Below, piece by piece: positions 59,854-64,000 of a DNA stretch of 64,000 nucleotides. How positions within the stretch are numbered: the stretch's first letter is position 1; each line of letters starts with the position of its first letter. Where the stretch lies: contig CBFFYP010000009.1 in the NCBI GenBank assembly GCA_965646165.1, positions 1 through 64,000 of the forward strand. The letters run 5' to 3'. The DNA is from MGBC114844 sp910585855 (GTDB taxonomy: Bacteria; Bacillota; Clostridia; Lachnospirales; Lachnospiraceae). The notes below the pieces were generated by a model, which saw nothing but the letters and a program-made list of their open reading frames with translations, was not told where the DNA came from and searched no databases. The position numbers and the translations under genes are program-made.

Positions 59854-61500
59854 GTGGATATTCAAAGAATTTATCATACTGTGCAGTCATTAAAGAATCA
59901 AAAATCAGAAACCAATGCTGCTAATACGCAGAATCAGACAGGCAGTTCGGAAAAGGCAGGCGCACAGCAGGGTACAGCACTTTCTGGAAAGCTGTTTGGG
60001 CTGATGCCGGGACAGACAGTTGCCGGAAATATTACGGATATTCGAGGTTCTTTGGTAGAGATTATGCTGAGCAATAATCAAAGTGTAACGGCAAGACTGA
60101 CGGAAAATTTTGAATATGTGATAGGGCAGCGTGCTATGTTTACAGTAAAGTCAAATGACGGGCAGCAGATTGTACTAGTGCCGAAAGATCGGACTTCTAT
60201 GGAGCAGGCAGGAAATTTGGTTTTAAGCAGGATTTTAGGAGAAGCGGGAGTGGAAGTAACCGATCGCAATTTAGAACTGATAAAAAGTATGATGAAAGAA
60301 CAGATTCCGATTGATGCACAGACGGTACAGCGGTATGCAAAAGAGCTGGCACTTTTTCCGCAGGCGGATGCCGATACGATAGTGGGATTGGAAAAATATC
60401 AGATTCCGCTGAATCAGGAAATGGTAACACAGTATGGAAATTATAAAAATAATGAATATCAGATCGTGGAAAAAACTTCTGTTATGCCGGAGGAAATGCT
60501 GCATTTATTTTCTGAAGTGGCACAGGAAGATCCAGAAGATGCGGTTATGCTTTGGAATGATGTGATGGAAGCACTGGAATTGACTACAGCAGAAGAAGGA
60601 AAGGCGGCAGTCAATCCGTTGTCAGAAGAGCAGAAAAGAGAATTGCTGGCTTTGTTTGGCAATCAGGAGGAAGGGGCAGAAGAACTGGTTGGATTTCAAA
60701 AAGGGGAAGATGGGCAACTGCAGGAATTAACCCAGCTTATTGAGGCAGAGGACAGTGCGCCAGAAGAAATTTTAAAAAAGATGCAGGAGCTGGCAGAGCA
60801 CCAGTCAATGCCAAAAGAACATTTAAGCAAGTTATTTAAAAACAGCGGGCTTCATACACTGCTTCGTTCGGCTTTGGACGAAAAGATGCTGCTAGATCCA
60901 AGAGAACTAGAAGGGGAGCGGTCGATTTCTAATTTTTATCGGAAATTGGCGGAGCGTACAGAAAAAGCACAGAAAGTAATGGAAGAGTATGGAAAAGGGG
61001 AAAGTTCTCTTGCAAAAACAACTTCAGAGGTCAATGGAAATGTGAAATTTATGGGGGCAATGAATGAAATGCTGAATTATGTGCAGCTTCCTTTAAAATT
61101 TACAGAAGAAAATGCACATGGTGATCTCTATGTCTATACCAAGAAAAATCTGATGAGGAAAAAGGGAGAGGAACTAACGGCGCTGCTGCATCTAGAAATG
61201 GATAGCCTTGGGAAAATTGATGTAATGATTCGGATGACGGACTTTAGAGTACATACCGATTTTACCTTAGAATCAGAGGAAATGCTGGATTTTATAGGAG
61301 AACATATCGAGGAATTAAATGAAAGGCTGACCAAAAAAGGCTATCAGATCAGTAATACGATGCAGGTGAAAAAGGAAGAAAATGAAACAGAAACAAAAAA
61401 GAAATCGGGAGAAAGTAAAATAGATTTTTTTCAGGATATTGTAAATCGGGACAAAAAGAAGGTAAAACTGACAAGGTTTTCTTTTGATGTGCGTGCGTAA
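59854..61500 (+). CDS. FliK-like (flagellar hook-length control domain) protein
   Basis: A 548-residue protein. The N-terminal 40 residues are Gln/Ser/Ala-rich and disordered. A beta-rich segment follows (about 45-115: LMPGQTVAGNITDIRGSLVE), then a long acidic helical middle. The C-terminal domain (about 400-505: YVQLPLKFTEENAHGDLYVY, LTALLHLEMDSLGKIDVMIR and HIEELNERLTKKGYQISN) resembles the FliK substrate-switching domain. It starts at GTG 8 nt after GGGGAGGGG. The FlhB-like gene follows at once, so the pair may tune flagellar type III export, although the main flagellar operon is not here. Confidence 0.75.
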   Translation: MDIQRIYHTVQSLKNQKSETNAANTQNQTGSSEKAGAQQGTALSGKLFGLMPGQTVAGNITDIRGSLVEIMLSNNQSVTARLTENFEYVIGQRAMFTVKSNDGQQIVLVPKDRTSMEQAGNLVLSRILGEAGVEVTDRNLELIKSMMKEQIPIDAQTVQRYAKELALFPQADADTIVGLEKYQIPLNQEMVTQYGNYKNNEYQIVEKTSVMPEEMLHLFSEVAQEDPEDAVMLWNDVMEALELTTAEEGKAAVNPLSEEQKRELLALFGNQEEGAEELVGFQKGEDGQLQELTQLIEAEDSAPEEILKKMQELAEHQSMPKEHLSKLFKNSGLHTLLRSALDEKMLLDPRELEGERSISNFYRKLAERTEKAQKVMEEYGKGESSLAKTTSEVNGNVKFMGAMNEMLNYVQLPLKFTEENAHGDLYVYTKKNLMRKKGEELTALLHLEMDSLGKIDVMIRMTDFRVHTDFTLESEEMLDFIGEHIEELNERLTKKGYQISNTMQVKKEENETETKKKSGESKIDFFQDIVNRDKKKVKLTRFSFDVRA

Positions 61501-61532
61501 AATCGGTGTATAGAGGGAAGGGATGGTACAGT

Positions 61533-61835
61533 TTGGAAAAGGGAAAACAAAAATATACAGAAGAAAAGCCAAAACAAGCGATTGCATTGGCTTATGACCC
61601 GGCAGATACTGCCCCTCGTATCTTGGCAACCGGAAAGGGTGCTTTGGCGGAAAAGATATTAGAGAAGGCAAAGGAAGCAGATGTGCCAGTTTATCAAGAT
61701 GAAAAATTGGCAAAGACATTGGCAAAATTAGAGATTGGGGATGCAATTCCGCCTGAGTTGTATGAAGTTGTGGCAGAGATTTTGGTATTTGTGGATGATA
61801 TGGATAAATTAAAGAGTAAGGTACAGAAAAGATAG
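61533..61835 (+). CDS. FlhB C-terminal-domain-like protein
   Basis: A 100-residue soluble version of the FlhB/YscU cytoplasmic domain (FhlB type): AIALAYDPADTAPRILATGK, EADVPVYQDEKLAKTLAKLE and IPPELYEVVAEILVFVDDMD. The autocleavage NPTH motif of full FlhB corresponds to YDP here and is absent. The TTG start is preferred (GAGGGAAGGGA about 10 nt upstream); an in-frame GTG at 61506 is possible. The FliK-like gene just upstream supports a role in export switching, but its partner is unknown. Confidence 0.85.
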   Translation: MEKGKQKYTEEKPKQAIALAYDPADTAPRILATGKGALAEKILEKAKEADVPVYQDEKLAKTLAKLEIGDAIPPELYEVVAEILVFVDDMDKLKSKVQKR

Positions 61836-61852
61836 TATAAAAAGGAGTATTT

Positions 61853-62206
61853 GTGAAAAATAAGCGTGCAGTGGGGACACAATATGAACAGATAGCAGCG
61901 GACTATCTGACGATGCAGGGGTATCAGATTTTGGAGAAAAATTTTAGCTGTCGGCAGGGGGAGATTGATTTAATTGCAAAGGACGGAGAATGGCTGGTAT
62001 TTGTGGAAGTAAAGTATCGAAAAACAACGGCATTTGGTATGCCTGCCGAAGCGGTGGATAAAAGGAAGCAGCAGCGGATTTATCGGGCAGCCAGGCAGTA
62101 TATTTATCAATCTGGTTACAGACAGGAACAGAGCTGCCGTTTTGATGTGGTGGTGATTTTAGGAGAAGAGATTTCCTTGATTCGTGATGCGTTTGGAGGA
62201 GTGTAG
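61853..62206 (+). CDS. yraN: UPF0102 protein YraN
   Basis: A 117-residue predicted nuclease-fold protein: GTQYEQIAADYLTMQGYQIL, then SCRQGEIDLIAKDGEWLVFV and EVKYRKTTAFGMPAEAVDKR. The D and E-x-K residues of the restriction-endonuclease-like site are present. It starts at GTG after AAAGGAG. The family is linked to DNA processing or RNase HII neighbourhoods, as here. No substrate is established. Confidence 0.93.
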   Translation: MKNKRAVGTQYEQIAADYLTMQGYQILEKNFSCRQGEIDLIAKDGEWLVFVEVKYRKTTAFGMPAEAVDKRKQQRIYRAARQYIYQSGYRQEQSCRFDVVVILGEEISLIRDAFGGV

Positions 62207-62207
62207 A

Positions 62208-63059
62208 TTGGAGTGGAAGAGAATTATAGAGGGAGAGGAAGTTTTAAAAGTAAATCAAATAGGTGAACTGGTCTATTTGACCTTTCCTGCATTAGAAGAA
62301 CAGACATGGCTTACCCATTGTTTTTCTACAAGGATGGGCGGGGTAAGCGAGGGGATCTATGCCAGTATGAATTTTCGGGAGGATGCGAAAGATAAAGAGG
62401 AAAATGTAAGAGAGAATTACAGACGGATAGCAGGTGTACTGGGAGCGGATGTCAACCGTTTTGTAAGAAGCAGATTGGTGCATGGAAATCGTGTGCATCT
62501 GGTGACAGAGGAGGACTATGGAGAGGGTGTGGTTCGTCCTTCTCGTTTGGAAGGATATGACGGACTGATGACCGATCAGCCCGGAGTAACTCTGGTGGCT
62601 ACATTTGCAGATTGTGTACCGCTTTATTTTGCCGATCCGGTACATCGGGCGATTGCACTTTCTCACTCTGGATGGAGGGGGACAGTGGCGCAGATTGGAA
62701 AAGAAACGTTAAAAGCGATGAAAAGAAGTTTTGGAACAAATCCAGAAGAGGTAATTGTTGGAATTGGACCTTGTATCTGTAAGGATTGTTATGAGGTTGG
62801 GGAAGAAGTGATGGAATTGTTTCGAAAAGAATTGTATGGAATAGATTTGGATGGGATAGGAGAGGAGAAGGGGGATGGAAGATATCGGCTGGATTTAAGG
62901 AGAGCAAATCAGGAAATTCTTTTAGCGGCTGGGGTGTTAGAGGAGCATTTGTTTATAGCGGATTTTTGTACTTGCTGTAATGACAGGTATTTGTTTTCGC
63001 ATCGGGCAACGCAGGGGAAGAGAGGAAATTTGGGGGCGTTTCTTTCTATTTTAGCATAG
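62208..63059 (+). CDS. YfiH/YlmD family protein (Cu-oxidase_4, purine nucleoside phosphorylase type)
   Basis: A 283-residue protein of the YfiH/LACC1 family, now known as purine nucleoside phosphorylases with adenosine deaminase activity in several members. Zinc ligands are VHGNRVHL (His), ATFADCVPLYFADP (Cys) and SHSGWRGTVAQIG (His). FCTCCNDRYLFSHRA ends the family core. A TTG start 6 nt after GGAGGAG is preferred over the GTG/ATG at 62184, which overlap yraN. It precedes repeat A9 by 7 bp and in many Firmicutes sits near division or peptidoglycan genes. Confidence 0.92.
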   Translation: MEWKRIIEGEEVLKVNQIGELVYLTFPALEEQTWLTHCFSTRMGGVSEGIYASMNFREDAKDKEENVRENYRRIAGVLGADVNRFVRSRLVHGNRVHLVTEEDYGEGVVRPSRLEGYDGLMTDQPGVTLVATFADCVPLYFADPVHRAIALSHSGWRGTVAQIGKETLKAMKRSFGTNPEEVIVGIGPCICKDCYEVGEEVMELFRKELYGIDLDGIGEEKGDGRYRLDLRRANQEILLAAGVLEEHLFIADFCTCCNDRYLFSHRATQGKRGNLGAFLSILA

Positions 63060-63061
63060 GG

Positions 63062-63423
63062 TGGGGGGACGCCAGATGCTGGAACGGGATGCCGCCTGCT
63101 GTTCCGATCTCCAAAAAGTAAGAAGTTCTAAGGTTTCTGTCGATTGGTGCATCCAGCCGGACGAACCGGGGCGCAATTCGCCCTTCTTTCAGCCGAAACG
63201 AAACGGGTGTAAGGAAGGATGTTATTAGTCATAAGATAGTCGCTTTTTTATTATACGGGCTAAACACGCCCCTTTTTTTGCACACACTGCATGGAAGCAG
63301 TATGTGCAAAAAATTCTAGATTTTCAGCAGAAACCTAAGAACTTCTAACTTTTTTACGAAGTCACTGCAGGCAGCATCCCGTTCCAGCATCTGGCTGTTT
63401 CTTGGCTTCTGAACGAAAAAAAG
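63062..63423 (-). repeat. Family A palindromic repeat, copy A9 (single module, third arm type)
   Basis: One module. Its arms CAGATGCTGGAACGGGATGC and GCATCCCGTTCCAGCATCTG differ strongly from both type 1 and type 2 arms and pair over 20 bp. The inner stem (AGAAGTTCTAAG) and the core (GGGGCG/CGCCCC, read on minus) are conserved. It starts 7 bp after the yfiH stop codon. Confidence 0.92.
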
Positions 63424-63483
63424 CGAATTTCATTACTTTTCTAACTATTAATTTTTAAATCTATATATGGATGGAATTGGAAT

Positions 63484-63531
63484 AAAAAATCCGAATCAGA
63501 TTTTGATTTTTGTTTGATTCGGATTTTTTAA
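63484..63531. terminator. Bidirectional terminator between yfiH and prs
   Basis: AAAAATCCGAATCA and TGATTCGGATTTTTT form a 14-bp perfect stem with A- and T-runs on the two sides, between convergent genes. Confidence 0.9.
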
Positions 63532-63571
63532 ATTTTTGTTGTGACTTTAGAAGATTTTTTTATAAAAGATT

Positions 63572-64000
63572 TTATAGGTTTAGTTCGGCTTTTAGTTCTT
63601 GGTTGTATTCGTCTAATAGGTGCTGTATCTTTTGAGTAGGGGTCATTACTACTCCGATGCCTATATCATGGTTTAAGGCATCAATAATCATTGCTAGAAA
63701 TTTGCTCATATCGGCTTCTAGATAGTATGGACGGCTGCGTAGTTCGTCACTGCGGTAAGTTAGATTAGTAGTGACAACATAGCTGATATAGCCTTTTTGG
63801 TAGTATTCGTCGAATTGTTCTAAACCGTTGGTAAAGATTCCGAATGTGGCGCAGATAAAAATGCGGTTTGCACCTCTTTCTTTGATTGCACGGGCGGTAT
63901 CTAGCATACGTTCTCCAGAGGCAATCATATCATCCATAATAATAATATCTTTTCCGTTTATGTTGTTGCCGAGAAATTCATGTTCTACAATTGGATGTTT
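63572..64000 (-). CDS. prs: Ribose-phosphate pyrophosphokinase, C-terminal part (cut by window edge)
   Basis: The last 140 or so codons of PRPP synthetase, reading in from the window end. The PRPP-binding loop is IIIMDDMIASGERMLDTARA; KGYISYVVTTNLTYRSDELR, then EADMSKFLAMIIDALNHDIG follow. The enzyme makes PRPP from ribose 5-phosphate and ATP for nucleotide, His and Trp synthesis. The variant sequence around TTNLTYR is that of the longer clostridial type rather than the E. coli type. The start lies outside the window. Confidence 0.92.
   Translation of the reverse strand, partial: KHPIVEHEFLGNNINGKDIIIMDDMIASGERMLDTARAIKERGANRIFICATFGIFTNGLEQFDEYYQKGYISYVVTTNLTYRSDELRSRPYYLEADMSKFLAMIIDALNHDIGIGVVMTPTQKIQHLLDEYNQELKAELNL

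Noticed and set aside
3601..63423. Family A or B as a CRISPR array
   Set aside because: Copies are dispersed over 60 kb, long, and internally palindromic; there are no regularly spaced repeats with spacers and no cas genes.

Overview
The window looks like a low-GC, Gram-positive, spore-forming and probably motile anaerobe of the Lachnospiraceae type. The evidence is a cotJ spore-coat operon, a methyl-accepting chemotaxis protein, flagellar-type FliK and FlhB-like genes, the Firmicute block ffh-rpsP-khpA-rimM-trmD / rplS-lepB-rbgA-rnhB, and strong AGGAGG-type ribosome binding sites. The genus cannot be fixed from sequence alone.

Layout. 0.8-3.5 kb: LytTR response regulator, GHKL sensor kinase and a coiled-coil protein. 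4.5-5.4 kb: DUF5131 protein and a small membrane protein. 5.7-12.2 kb: a LacI regulator divergent from two ABC permeases, a lipoprotein binding protein (broken by a frameshift) and a GH32 beta-fructosidase, which together form a fructan/sucrose-type uptake and hydrolysis locus. 13.5-18.4 kb: a chemoreceptor and a secreted pectate lyase ending in LysM. 19.3-23.2 kb: a YtrA/GntR-regulated ABC operon whose last gene is decayed. 23.6-25.7 kb: a chemoreceptor pseudogene. 26.5-29.2 kb: DUF3793-DUF2325, cotJAB-cotJC, and a helical protein.

30.6-45.8 kb: a 15-kb integrated element bounded by a 77-78 bp direct repeat, with its tyrosine integrase next to the right repeat. It has a divergent XRE regulator/excisionase pair, a P4-type primase-helicase, an ERCC4 nuclease, a Rha protein, a terminase-small-subunit-like gene and a second replication protein. 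No capsid, tail, relaxase or mating genes were seen. This resembles a phage satellite of the PICI type. The right repeat contains the -35 box of the ffh promoter. The element itself carries a degenerate IS231-like insertion and a Fst/Ldr-like small toxin.

45.8-64 kb: the conserved ffh-rpsP-khpA-rimM-trmD run is separated from rplS-lepB-rbgA-rnhB by about 7.5 kb of accessory genes (metallo-hydrolase, ADP-ribosylation cassette, cardiolipin synthase, GNAT, M24 peptidase-like, Fic). Then come FliK-like and FlhB-like genes, yraN, yfiH and the C-terminal part of prs.

The most unusual feature is a population of large palindromic repeat modules in intergenic DNA. Family A (nine copies, about 350 nt per module, often two modules head-to-head) and family B (six copies plus a fragment, about 165 nt) each combine a conserved core with long complementary arms. 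The arms differ between copies but change on both sides at once, as in a conserved RNA or foldback structure. Both families share the same boundaries (5' ...CAGC, 3' GGCGTCC...). In most copies the GGCGTCC end sits within a few tens of bp of a stop codon, and in two genes (the GH32 gene and rbgA) it supplies the stop codon. No transposase for them is present in the window. I do not recognise either family.
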